Below, piece by piece: positions 12,101-21,715 of a stretch of 64,000 bases of DNA (within the stretch, counting starts at the first letter, position 1; each line of letters starts with the position of its first letter). Origin of the DNA: Litoditis marina. Lineage: Eukaryota; Nematoda; Chromadorea; Rhabditida; Rhabditidae. The translations under genes and the position numbers were made by a program. Below the pieces are notes generated by a model. It was not told the DNA's origin. It worked only from the letters and a program-made list of their open reading frames with translations, and ran no database searches. Location of the stretch: NCBI GenBank assembly GCA_964036275.1, contig OZ038438.1:930001-994000 (forward strand). The letters are read 5' to 3'.

Positions 12101-14744
12101 TCAAGCAAACTCTGGCTAAGACATTCCGCACAGAATGAATTTCCACAACAAGTCGTAAGAACAGCATCCTGTGAACAGGAATATAATTACTGAACCATTA
12201 GAAAGAAAATCGATGAAGCTAACAAAAACACCAATACATACCTTCAGCACATTTTCGCATAACGGACATGTGAACTCTGCTGGAATCGCGCGTTCTGTAA
12301 CAGAGGTCTCCTCGACATTCTGAAAATAGGCTTCTAAACCAAGAAAAGAGAGAATAACTGAAATAAAACCTTGCATTTTCAGATTTTTCTGCACAATCTT
12401 ACGGAAAGAGAATAACTGAAATGATACATAGGATTTTCAAAATTTTCAGCAATATCTTACGAAAATAGAATAACTGAAATAAAACCCAGCATTTTTCTGA
12501 AAAATCTTACGAAAACTGAAATAAAACCTTGCATTTTCAGATTTTTCTGCAAATCTTACGGAAAGAGAATAACTGAAATGAAACCCAGCATCTTTTCTGC
12601 AAAATCTTACATACAACAAACTACACCTTCTTGTGCTGGCGAGCCATCCAGTGCATTATGGGAATCACGTGCTTTCCTGACGGGTGTAACATAGCGAGAG
12701 GATCATCTGCCGTAGTCGGCATGAGTTCTTGCGATGGGATACCCGTCGTACGTTTAGTGTTTAACTGTAAATAAGATTTCCACCTGTCTAAGGCTTTTTA
12801 AGAGGCACTGACTCGAGAAACAAATGAAATTGTTCCAGGTTCCAGCCAGAAATATAACTCCTTCCATCCATTACGTTACCCGACAATCGAGCAACTCAAA
12901 AGAAGACAAGAATACGAGCAGGTCTTAGTTTATCTCGAATAATCTATACAATACCAGTCAATCTGCCACAAAATATATTAGCACACACTGAAGAATAGTA
13001 ATAAATCAGTAGTAAACAACCCGTAAAACAAAAACAAATGCTAAAACAACAAAAACAATATACAACTGTACAATATAACTCTATTAGAAACTTCCAACCC
13101 GATTACGTGAAGCAGATTACCATTGGGCAGTTCTTGAACCAGTGACCGGGATTGTAGCAGCGATTGCAAGTGTAGGTAGGAGGAGGAGGTCCCGACAAAA
13201 TGCTGCTTGGCTTCTTATGATATCTGCAACATGTATGATGTAAATGAGAAACTAAACGAAAAAGGCAACTGTAAGGTTGGTCAGGCCAAACTGGAAAACG
13301 AGAACTATGTTTTGCAACGCATGATATCGTTCCAACACAAACCTATTCCTTTTTTTAAAGAATTCTACTGTCACGCAGTCTTGAACAGTTTCAAATACAT
13401 ACAACCGAATATACTCACTGGTTGGAATGATATGTGGCGGTAGATACGTGCTTGATGTGGGCCAAACGTTCTTCCTCGGTCATTTTCTCAAAGTCGGGCT
13501 GAAACTGAGAAATTAAGTCTTCTATTTTTAGGTGGTCTACGAGGTCTCTGGCAAATACAGTGATGTAATACGCAGTGTTGTTGGAAACAAAATAATTCAA
13601 ACAGAAAATGGCAACCAGGTCCCCGTCAACGAGAAGACTGTGCCCTAATGACTGTTATCGTAAGTTCTTGTGATTCACAGAGAGAATAAACGTGCAAATC
13701 GAACTCAATTCGGCGCAGTAGAAGCCTATTCGGTGGTAACCCGACAACCACAGGTAAAATAGACTGCAAGAAACCTAAAGATAGCGCAAACTAGGGGATT
13801 AAGATACTAGAGTTCAGTACATGGTACATACGATATATGTGAAAGACAACAATAATCAAAACTAACCGTGCTGATATGTCCACTGATGAGACCTGAGACC
13901 GAGCTAGCTTCACTTTTTGAAACCATCCCCATATTGACATTCCTGAAATTATTTACTATGTAAGCGGGAGTCACCAAAGAACAACAATCAGCTTACTTCT
14001 AGCCTTGATCCGTAACTATCAGTAGCACTTATTTTTTCGTTCGAATATCTCGGGGAATTCTTTTTTAAATGAAAACCTCACTGGAACTCTTTAAAAATTC
14101 GCAACTCACTGGATTTTTGGCAGTTTTTCGGCATCTTCTCGAGGCACCCTCTGAACAATGATGGAGGAGTTACGAGGAATCAAATCGTCTCCGGTATAGC
14201 TCCTCTTTGTGTGTGCATTCTGACAAATACACAAAATTTATAAACAAATCACACAAATACTTTACGGTTTAATTTTATGATTCATAATAACAACTGAATC
14301 GTTCCCATTTTTATGTATTGTTCGATGTAGAAATTCTCAGTCGAACCCATGCAAATTTCGATTCAAGAATCTAGTATGAAAACTATCATTATTCATTCAT
14401 TGGAATATATCAATGTAAAACTGATAGTGAAATGTTTGATTTCCTTGAGAACCACTAACAATTAACCTATCAGCTATCATTTTAAAGCAGCAGCTAGATA
14501 GTCATGTCCCAAGCCCTACTTGCATCGAAAACTCAGTTCCAAGGCTGGTCTTCTTCCCTACTACAATACAACCTTCCCAAAAAAAATGGAAACTTACAGT
14601 TAGCAATAATTCGAAAGCTTCCGCCCGGATGTTTTCCTTCGAACATATTTCACGCTTCAGCTCAGCAGCAGAGATACTCAAACCATCAAATTGTAATGTT
14701 CGGTACTCCAATGTTGCCCGAAGTTTGTAATGTATGGACGACAT
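6179..14744 (-). CDS. RBBP6: RBBP6-like E3 ubiquitin ligase (DWNN, zinc knuckle, RING, RS domain)
   Basis: Twenty-three exons join in perfect phase to 887 residues: 14598-14744, 14110-14219, 13867-13942, 13419-13504, 13121-13223, 12627-12764, 12242-12319, 12055-12168, 11510-11616, 10942-11020, 10780-10863, 10478-10592, 10010-10091, 9764-9877, 9337-9531, 8800-8854, 8391-8561, 8140-8250, 7688-7920, 7314-7431, 7003-7152, 6718-6828, 6179-6265. The ubiquitin-like DWNN domain (residues 1-80) opens MSSIHYKLRATLEY, exactly as in RBBP6. A CCHC zinc knuckle uses C159, C162, H167 and C172. The RING finger uses C238, C241, C253/C254, C259, C262, C275 and C280. Pro-rich, RS (poly-Ser after residue 475) and Lys/Glu-rich tails follow. 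RBBP6 proteins act in mRNA 3'-end cleavage and polyadenylation and as RING ligases in the nucleus. No vertebrate-type Rb- or p53-binding region is recognisable. The protein is much shorter than the human one (about 1,790 residues) and nearer the invertebrate forms. Confidence 0.95.
11248..11370. mobile_element. 123-bp hairpin MITE, copy 1 (RBBP6 intron)
   Basis: The unit is almost a full-length palindrome. It begins TTAAAGCAGGACGATTATG and ends with the inverse CATAATCGTTCTTCTTTAA. The core pair is CCTTTAAACTGCAAT and ATTGCAGTTTAAAGGA around a 10-base loop. A second copy of the same length lies at 27891-28013. The TTAA at both ends could be a piggyBac-type target duplication. Confidence 0.8.
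11957..11977. repeat. Poly(C) tract in an RBBP6 intron
   Basis: A run of about twenty C bases follows CTAAT. Similar homopolymer runs occur at 5615-5624, 30993-31014 and 36905-36917. Confidence 0.9.
12358..12610 (-). repeat. Tandem array of five intron-like units inside an RBBP6 intron
   Basis: The array fills most of the 307-base intron between exons 12627-12764 and 12242-12319. On the gene strand every unit begins GTAAGAT, contains an internal TTGCAG or TTTCAG-like motif in most copies, and ends ATTTCAG. Successive units are separated by a 13-base spacer TTATTCTCTTTCC, shortened to five bases in one place. The units are 38 to 47 bases long. The intron's true donor (AAG/GTGTAG) lies just upstream of the array and the true acceptor (CTATTTTCAG) just downstream. 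Confidence 0.85.
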
Positions 14745-14760
14745 GGCATAACCTAAAACA
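14745..14760 (-). promoter_or_regulatory. Probable trans-splice acceptor of RBBP6
   Basis: The minus strand reads TTGTTTTAG eight bases before the start codon. An out-of-frame ATG lies in those eight bases and overlaps the region just before the true start, so leaky initiation may occur. Confidence 0.5.
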
Positions 14761-16979
14761 AGCTATTGAGTTTATTGCACATATGGTGAGATGAGACGAT
14801 ACGAAACTCCGATCACAGTTACAGCACTCAGAAACGTAATGATGAGTGGTTGAAAAGATAATCCATGAGAACAGCACAATAATATTAACAACAAAAAAGA
14901 AGACAAACAAAATTTATTCGAAAATCGGCGAAAATCATATAATTAGGCGCGTGATCAAAAACATTGAAAGCTCGGACCGCGGTTAAATCACGTATTAAAT
15001 ACCGTACGCGATTGCGAATAGAGCGCTAATACTATCATAAAGTCTTCACCATTCCTACGTAAGCTCCTACAGTATAACCGAAGAACTTTCAGGTTATAAA
15101 ACGAACGGATTTTTCCGAAAGAATTTCTTGTATATCCTGTTCTCTCCACGATTCGGTAGATGTCTGCGTAATATCGTTGCCTCTCAATGTACATCTTTCG
15201 TTTGTCCGTTACAAAGAATCTCAGAGAGCATTACAAGTTTGATTTTAAGCAGTACTGCATGCTGAGACTATCTGCCGAAAAATGTAAAACGGAGAAAGAA
15301 TGTAAAGCATTCAGTTTTTAAACCTTTCCATGCATATTGCCTAATCCGTAGAAGTTTGGTTCAATGTCGGGGTGCCTTACGTACAATCAGTAGTAGTCTC
15401 TGTACTGCAATCTGTTGATGCTGTTTTCGTCTGGTACACATCTTGTTTCTATCATCAAGGTGTTATAGAACAAACACAAACAAACGCGTTACGGTTACGT
15501 GCTCACACGAAACATGCCTAAGAAGTTGGCTTTAGATGAGCACGGCTCAAAGCCTTCTGTTGTAGTTTGTTCTCAATGATGTTATTCGACAACTTCACTA
15601 TTTCCCCAATCAGAGTACAACTGAAATCAGGTCACTCCTCTGGATTCCGATTTCGCGAACATTTGGAATGGATTCGAATTCCAGGGCAGATGTAGAGCAC
15701 TGATACTTCGGAATATTAGCGCCAATTTACTGTGATTGGCCAGCTACAAAAGCTAGAGAACATGCAGGTCAATGAACCTGCAGAAATAGTGAGATAGTCA
15801 CTCCAACCTTTCTGGTCGAGGCCTCATCAAACTACAACTCAGATCTGACTATCCTCTAAGAACGCACCCAATAATCAATAAAATAATATTACATTTCCCT
15901 CACGAATCATGAAAAGTAGAACACAACATGGGCGGTACCTCGTGGTCCTAGTTAGCATTTTACCACCCGCATGCGTGTAACATCTGACTCTCATTAGGGC
16001 TAACTGAGTAGATAAGCGCATCAAATCATACCCAATATCATCCAGCATGTTGTATCTCTCGCCCGAATTTCACTCGTCCACCTCAATGTTTCCCTCTGCT
16101 CAACAAAACATGTTTTGAACAATATACCGTTTCGAGTTATCAAATAATGTATGCAAACACAGAAACTATAAGGCAAGATGATGCAATATTTCACTAGAAC
16201 TTCACTTCGAATTTCCAGATTGTTCTTTGAATTGCCAGGTAAAAGTTGACTTCACGCTTGGCTAGCTAGCACTCTCGGATAGTGAACTCCTGAAAATGTG
16301 GTGTCATGTTTGCTTAGGGCAAGTGGGTGGCGCACAACTTCCTCATCCAACCAATACCTCTATATGATATCCATTTTATTTTCATGTTGTCTATGTTTGT
16401 GTTTTGACATATGGAAGTTTTATGACATTCCCATAGCATTTCTTCCAGCAAGTTTCATGATCGTGCGTAAATGGAATAAAACTAACACAGTTACGATCAC
16501 CGTCACAGTTGCTAGTGGTGGGTTGCTGTTCTGTTGAAGACATGATGCCGTAACCACCAACTAGAACAGCATCGTCGAGATTTAACGGCGAAACGATGCA
16601 AACAAAATTTAACCTATAAATTTTATTAATATAAGAAAAATTTTCTTTTCTTTCTAGATTACTGTTAACTTAATTATAACTTTTTGAACATATTAGTCCT
16701 TTAACTAATACTCTATTAACACAATAACATTTACATTTTGTTTTTCTAATGCGAGCAGATTCTAGGACATACAGATTCTAGGACATTCTACAAAGTGTCC
16801 TTTTTGTTGATATAACGGAAACAATTTTTGCAGGAATATTTACCAAATCTTCAAGACAAGCGCACCTACGTGAAAATTTATATTACTAGATTGTTATCAT
16901 ATTTCATAGAATATTTGTAGATTTACGACCCGGTGATAACCTCGTAAATTCACTAGCAATGTAAAGCGCAAACTTTCAG
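14761..16979. other. Intergenic region between divergent genes
   Basis: This stretch separates the minus-strand RBBP6 start from the first plus-strand gene. I found no exon chain or homology here. A short direct repeat, AGATTCTAGGACAT twice, lies near 16758-16790. Promoters for both directions probably lie here, and an unseen first exon of the 16980-18263 gene must lie in it. Confidence 0.5.
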
Positions 16980-18263
16980 TGGCGCAGCATATTCCGTTGG
17001 TGGGATTCAGCGAGAAAGTTGAGAAAGCTTGGCGATCACTACAGAAGAAACATAACTTGAAGAAGCGAAAGGAAAGTCAACTAGTTAAGGTGAGTTCTGG
17101 ATCGGTCTGAGACAATTGAACCTCCGTTTGGCGTGCTCATACTGTTTATGGCACTTCAGTTCCGGAAATTGAAATTGTGTCATTTCCATTTTATTTTCAG
17201 ACGAATATATTTGATAGAAAATATGTTTATGTACAGGCCACCATTTTCATTGCTTTTATGTGTTTGTTATGTGTTATGCGTACTTACGCCATTCACTAAC
17301 CCGTCACCTCGATCCCACCCTGCTTCTCGCTTTTCACACTATTTTCTGAGGCGTTTATCTTGTCGATATGTACCACGAGATAAAGAGTGTACATTTGAGC
17401 AGAAGCTGGCTGGACTAAGGATACCTAATACAGTCGAGGAGTGGTTGTAGCAGAAAAGCAAACCAAAATGATCATTTCGTCTCTACAGTTTTGTAATTCG
17501 AGTCCAGCTCATTTTAAGGTAGACCTCATGAACTGAGGTGTGTCTGTATATCGTATGTGTGTTTGAGACTACAAACTACAACTCGAACTCGACCAAATTT
17601 CATAACTTACATTCCAGGTGGCCAGTTCCGATAATATTCTTGACACATGCAGCTCGGGAAATTCGTTCGAAATCCAGAAATCAAATACAAGTCGGTTCAG
17701 ATTATTTTATGTGTTTAATTTGTTACTTTGGGTTACAAAACGTTGAAATTCGAATTGATTGTGCTTATTTTTGACTGATTATTAAGTGCTGCGAGTAAGA
17801 TCATCTGTCAAATGACTAACTATTTTTTTTCCTGGGGAGAAATCAGCGGTGCCCACGCTTTATAGTGAAAAGTCTACAGAATCGTACCTCTGCCCAACAA
17901 TCATCATTTTCAGTTGTTACACAATTTTTAGTGTAAATAGGAACACAATGACTCACAGGGTTCTATGGTTGAAAAGTCGAAATGAAAAGTAAAAGTTGAA
18001 TGAACGTTACTCGCTAATCTTGCACGTGATCGTGTTCACCCTGCACGTGAACCACCCTTTTCCAAACTTAGATGGTTTGAATAATGTTCATAATCCTGCA
18101 TGATAGCCTGATATTTTCCCTTCTAACAGGCGATTCCACAGTGACTAACATGGATTTCTACCTGCATCTTCTGAGGAGGAACGACGGGGAATTCGCCTGG
18201 AATAAATCTCTTTCTCCAGAACGCACGTCATTGCTGATCCCAAGCGTTTACCCTAATATGTGA
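16980..18263 (+). CDS. Small unknown protein, three exons found, 5' end missing
   Basis: Three exons with good splice sites join in phase: 16980-17089 (after ACTTTCAG), 17618-17690 (after CATTCCAG) and 18130-18263 (after TCTAACAG), ending at TGA with AATAAA 17 bases later. The 104 residues read AQHIPLVGFSEKVEKAWRSL at the start, then a basic segment (KKHNLKKRKESQLVK), a Ser/Asn-rich middle, and a tail with YLHLLRRNDGEFAWNKSLSP. The first exon begins with TG, so an upstream exon ending in A would make ATG directly before the first Ala, which is attractive but unproven. I do not recognise the family. The basic segment could be a nuclear localisation signal. No membrane helix or signal peptide is seen. 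Confidence 0.5.
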
Positions 18264-18280
18264 TGTATATATGTGTTGGA

Positions 18281-18286
18281 AATAAA
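18281..18286 (+). terminator. Poly(A) signal of the small unknown gene
   Basis: AATAAA lies 17 bases after the stop of the three-exon gene at 16980-18263, which supports that gene model. Confidence 0.55.
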
Positions 18287-19800
18287 GTTATACCGGGCAC
18301 AAAAACTTGGAAACTTTCATTTCGCTAGCAAACAATGTATTTGGCCGGAGAACTAAACGCAGGAACGAAATATTCTCAACATAATTCACTGATCGCATTC
18401 GGAACCCATTCACAATGCTCTGTTTCCCGGAATAATCAGGAACTTCCGTCGTGGAAGAAACCTCATAACAGTCGTGGTATATAAAATCATCTGCACCTAT
18501 TTAGGCATATGCATGTCAGTTTCATGAAACCGTAGGGAAATCAAACAACTAAAATAAGGAACCCACCAACCTTTTTATTGTTCGAGATTCACATTTACTT
18601 TCAAAAAATTGATGTGAGCTGATCCTACAATAGAATAGGTTCGAAAACTATCTGCATTATGCTTCACATCTTCATCTTCAGAAATATAGTTCTCTCTCGT
18701 CTGCGAAATAACACAGATGTGAAGAGTGAAGCTACGACCCGGTATTTTGTGTGCTCGGGTAGCTGAAAAAGCTATTTGAGTACATTTTCAAACTACGTTG
18801 TACAGACTGTTCTTTTTAAGTTCGGATAATTAATTTGGTTTTGTATAAAACTGTCCAACCTGCGTGTGAATAGCGAAAAAACCTTGATGAAGTCATGATT
18901 ACCTCAATCAAGATTTGGTTATTGAAAGTTTGCTCGAATAGCTTACCCGGCGGCGGTTTGAGCTTACAGAATACGGCCATTTTATTTAGCTATTATGCAC
19001 ATTGCTATTGCAGTAGAGTTTGGCACGGAGTATCAAGTGAGCATTCTATCAAATCGACCAACTGAAAGCAAAACAAATTGCATGATCATAGAGTGAAACT
19101 CGACATACGAACAACATCACCCACCGTATGTCTGAGTGAGAAGATGATTTTTGTTTAGAAAGTGTATCTGTTGAAAGTTACTATCACTTCACAACGAGAG
19201 TAAACCCTGATACGGTATTTGGCAGACCATGTTATAATTCACGCCTACAACTTGAAGAAGTTCTGAAACGATGCGAGACTAGAAGCATTACTAATGACTC
19301 TCAGACCACTTGACATAGGGGGCGCGCAAATGAACACCGGGTTCATCGCTCTTCAACGTGTGTGTTCAGGGGTTTTTGCGTGATTTTGCGAGAATATGAG
19401 TGGTAACAGAGGCTGTAAAACTTCAATAATACTCGGCTTATGGCTCCAGCTAGCGGTCTGTTGAAATGCTACTGTTTCCTTGCTGCATTTGGTGCCATTT
19501 GGTGTTTGATGTATATATAGCACACTTGTTTCCCTTGTTCAAGTTGTACGAGTTGTTTTTGACTCTGAACTTTTCACCAAAATTAACCAAGCACGTGTAA
19601 CTGGGTAGTCGATACTCAGAATTCAAAGTATTAGGATTACCGATTACCAAAGAATGTGAGAAACAATACATGCTACAGGCCGTTCGGTTCTGATGTGCTT
19701 GTAGGTTGTAGCTTGATTGTGGTGCATTTTATCGAGTTTTCAGTCCTGACCAACTGAAATACAACTCGAACTCGGAAGCCTCTGAAAACTGAGCTAGTTG
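18287..19800. other. Intergenic region, no gene seen
   Basis: No exon with family resemblance or a consistent splice chain was found on either strand between the AATAAA at 18281 and the ABRA-like gene. Its promoter is expected here. Confidence 0.5.
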
Positions 19801-19847
19801 TTGAGCTATATCGTTACTCTGTTGCAGCTTCCGATATAGGACGAGTG

Positions 19848-20803
19848 ATGTTGAAGTTTCGCCAGATGGAAAAAGATGAATCGGACAGCAAGAAAGACGA
19901 CGTATACTCCAAATCCTATGTACCGAAGAAGTTCGCGAGAGGTTCAGCCGAATATGGAACTCCCAAACCGGGAACATTGACTGAGAAAAGGGCCCAGAAC
20001 GCATGTGAGTTCCACATATTCTTGTTGTTCCTTTCAACTGAAAGGATTACTCGTTCACAGAAACCATATTTCTCTTCTTCTCTCGCCAAATGTTGTGAAA
20101 GTTATGTACATAAACTTTCACCGAATATTTAAAGAAAAATCTTCGTTGTAGAAAATATAAAGTTCGGGGGAATTCAGATTTTCTTTGAAACTGTGGCAAA
20201 CAAAAATAGCAATAATATTGTATACATTTTCAGCGAAACATATTGCGCGAGAGATGCTGTATCTGTGTGAAGTGATCCAGGAAAATGGGTCCATCGCACG
20301 AAGAGAGGACGGATCAGCTCAAATAACTTTTGGCAAACTATTCCATGTATATCAATTCATATCTGATAAGGTACGCTTAATTGTTGCTAACGCACTTTTG
20401 TGAAGGAGTAGACAAAAGTATATTTTAAAAAGAATTTTATTACGAAACTGAATTCTCGTGAAATACGACATTTATGTGTTCGATGTCGGTAGTGAATCAA
20501 TCATTTCAACAGGAAAAGAGTTCAGAACAGGAACTGAAAAACTGAATTGATTCCGTAAGGTGTACACATATGTGGTAATATTCACTAGTTTCGTGATCAT
20601 ACTGTTCGTGCGCACAAGCATGCATGTGATTTGAAACAGAGTATATGAAGTCGTTTCAGGTTGTCGGGATGCTTTTACGGGCGAGAAAACACAAAATGGT
20701 TGACTTCGATGGAGAGATGTTATTCCAACGACGAGATGACGATGTTATAATAACGTTATTGCTAACTCCAGAGGAAATAAAATATGCCATTGCTCATCAA
20801 TAA
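19848..20803 (+). CDS. ABRA: ABRA/STARS-like protein with C-terminal Costars domain
   Basis: Three exons (19848-20004, 20234-20370, 20660-20803) join in phase to 145 residues. The C-terminal half (from about residue 50) matches the Costars domain: HIAREMLYLCEVIQ, then ITFGKLFHVYQFISDKVVGM, LLRARKHKMVDFDGEMLFQ and RRDDDVIITLL. The stretch TEKRAQNASKHIAREM before it is also found in ABRA (actin-binding Rho-activating protein), so this is ABRA-like rather than the stand-alone ABRACL form. Vertebrate ABRA binds actin and promotes SRF signalling in muscle. The N-terminus here is short and charged (Lys, Asp, Ser) and far shorter than in vertebrate ABRA (about 380 residues). The ATG lies 20 bases after a TTGCAG acceptor ending at 19827; a GTG just before it is not needed. 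Confidence 0.88.
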
Positions 20804-20804
20804 A
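20799..20804 (+). terminator. Poly(A) signal overlapping the ABRA-like stop codon
   Basis: The final codons read CAA TAA followed by A, so AATAAA overlaps the stop codon. No other AATAAA follows within about 100 bases. If used, the 3'UTR would be only 10 to 20 bases. Confidence 0.5.
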
Positions 20805-21705
20805 GATTATATGTGACTGTTGTTTCACTCTATGCCACCAACATGCCATCTTGCATAAAAAACATGAGTTGAACCTATTTTGCACTATTTCGCACCTCCC
20901 TCTCATATTGCAATAGACTCGTACTTAAATTGCGTTCATGTGCTAAGTTGGAAGAATCGTGCCAGGGATTATTGTGCTGGGATGAAAACATTTTGCCGTT
21001 TGGGTATAGAATAAGGGAAAACTTTTTAACGCTAATGCGACTTTTCGGTTTTCCGTTGCAGGTTTTTTTTTTCCGTTTGACGAATTTGATAGAGGTCCTA
21101 CAGCGAACAGTTCGAGTGCGATTGGAGCACGGAAGCCGGCGCGCGCACAAACACGCGCAGCTGATGGTGAAAATTGTTTATATATATATAATAATCTTTT
21201 TTATTATGTTTATTTAATTTTGATTGACGACAGCGTAATGTACAGTTTTGTGAATGCAAGGTCTCGTCATTATGGATTGTCGCTTTTTTGAATTAGTTCC
21301 AAATCTCGTAATTTCGCGACAACCTGTCCCCGCTCGTTTAGAGTTAATTCACATGTATTAATCAAACCTACCCGTGTTTTCTCTCAATTAAGTGCGCTTT
21401 AAGTCATCCAGAACTTAACTAACTAGTGATTGTTTGATAGAAAACGCTTGCGGAATGTTGATATCATTTAGAAACATAAGGTGTAGTAGTTGTCCATTGT
21501 AACGTACGGACTATGTTTTCTCTCTACATTTTCACTGGGAACAGGACGAGTAATTCGTTCGATGAGAGTCTTTCACAATATGTCCTTGTTCTCTTTTTTC
21601 AGGAATTCACTGTTATCATATTGTCTTGAAGAGAACACCTGTGATGGTGAACCGTTCGTTAACGAATCTCGTGACTTACTATTCCAATGCTTTATCATGC
21701 TATTT
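20805..21705. other. Spacer between the ABRA-like gene and the syntaxin gene
   Basis: About 900 bases with no supportable gene on either strand. A tract of T then pyrimidine (TTTTTTTTTCCG) lies at 21062-21073 and alternating purine-pyrimidine CGCGCGCACAAACACGCGC near 21140-21160. Confidence 0.5.
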
Positions 21706-21715
21706 TTGCAGGGCC
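21702..21715 (+). promoter_or_regulatory. Probable trans-splice acceptor of the syntaxin gene
   Basis: TTTTTGCAG ends at 21711, four bases (GGCC) before the ATG. Confidence 0.55.

Noticed and set aside
17353..17450. Segment with RYVPRDKECTFEQKLAGL and a stop, first taken as an exon of the small gene
   Set aside because: Its phase does not join to the exon ending at 17089. Skipping it gives a clean three-exon chain that ends near an AATAAA.
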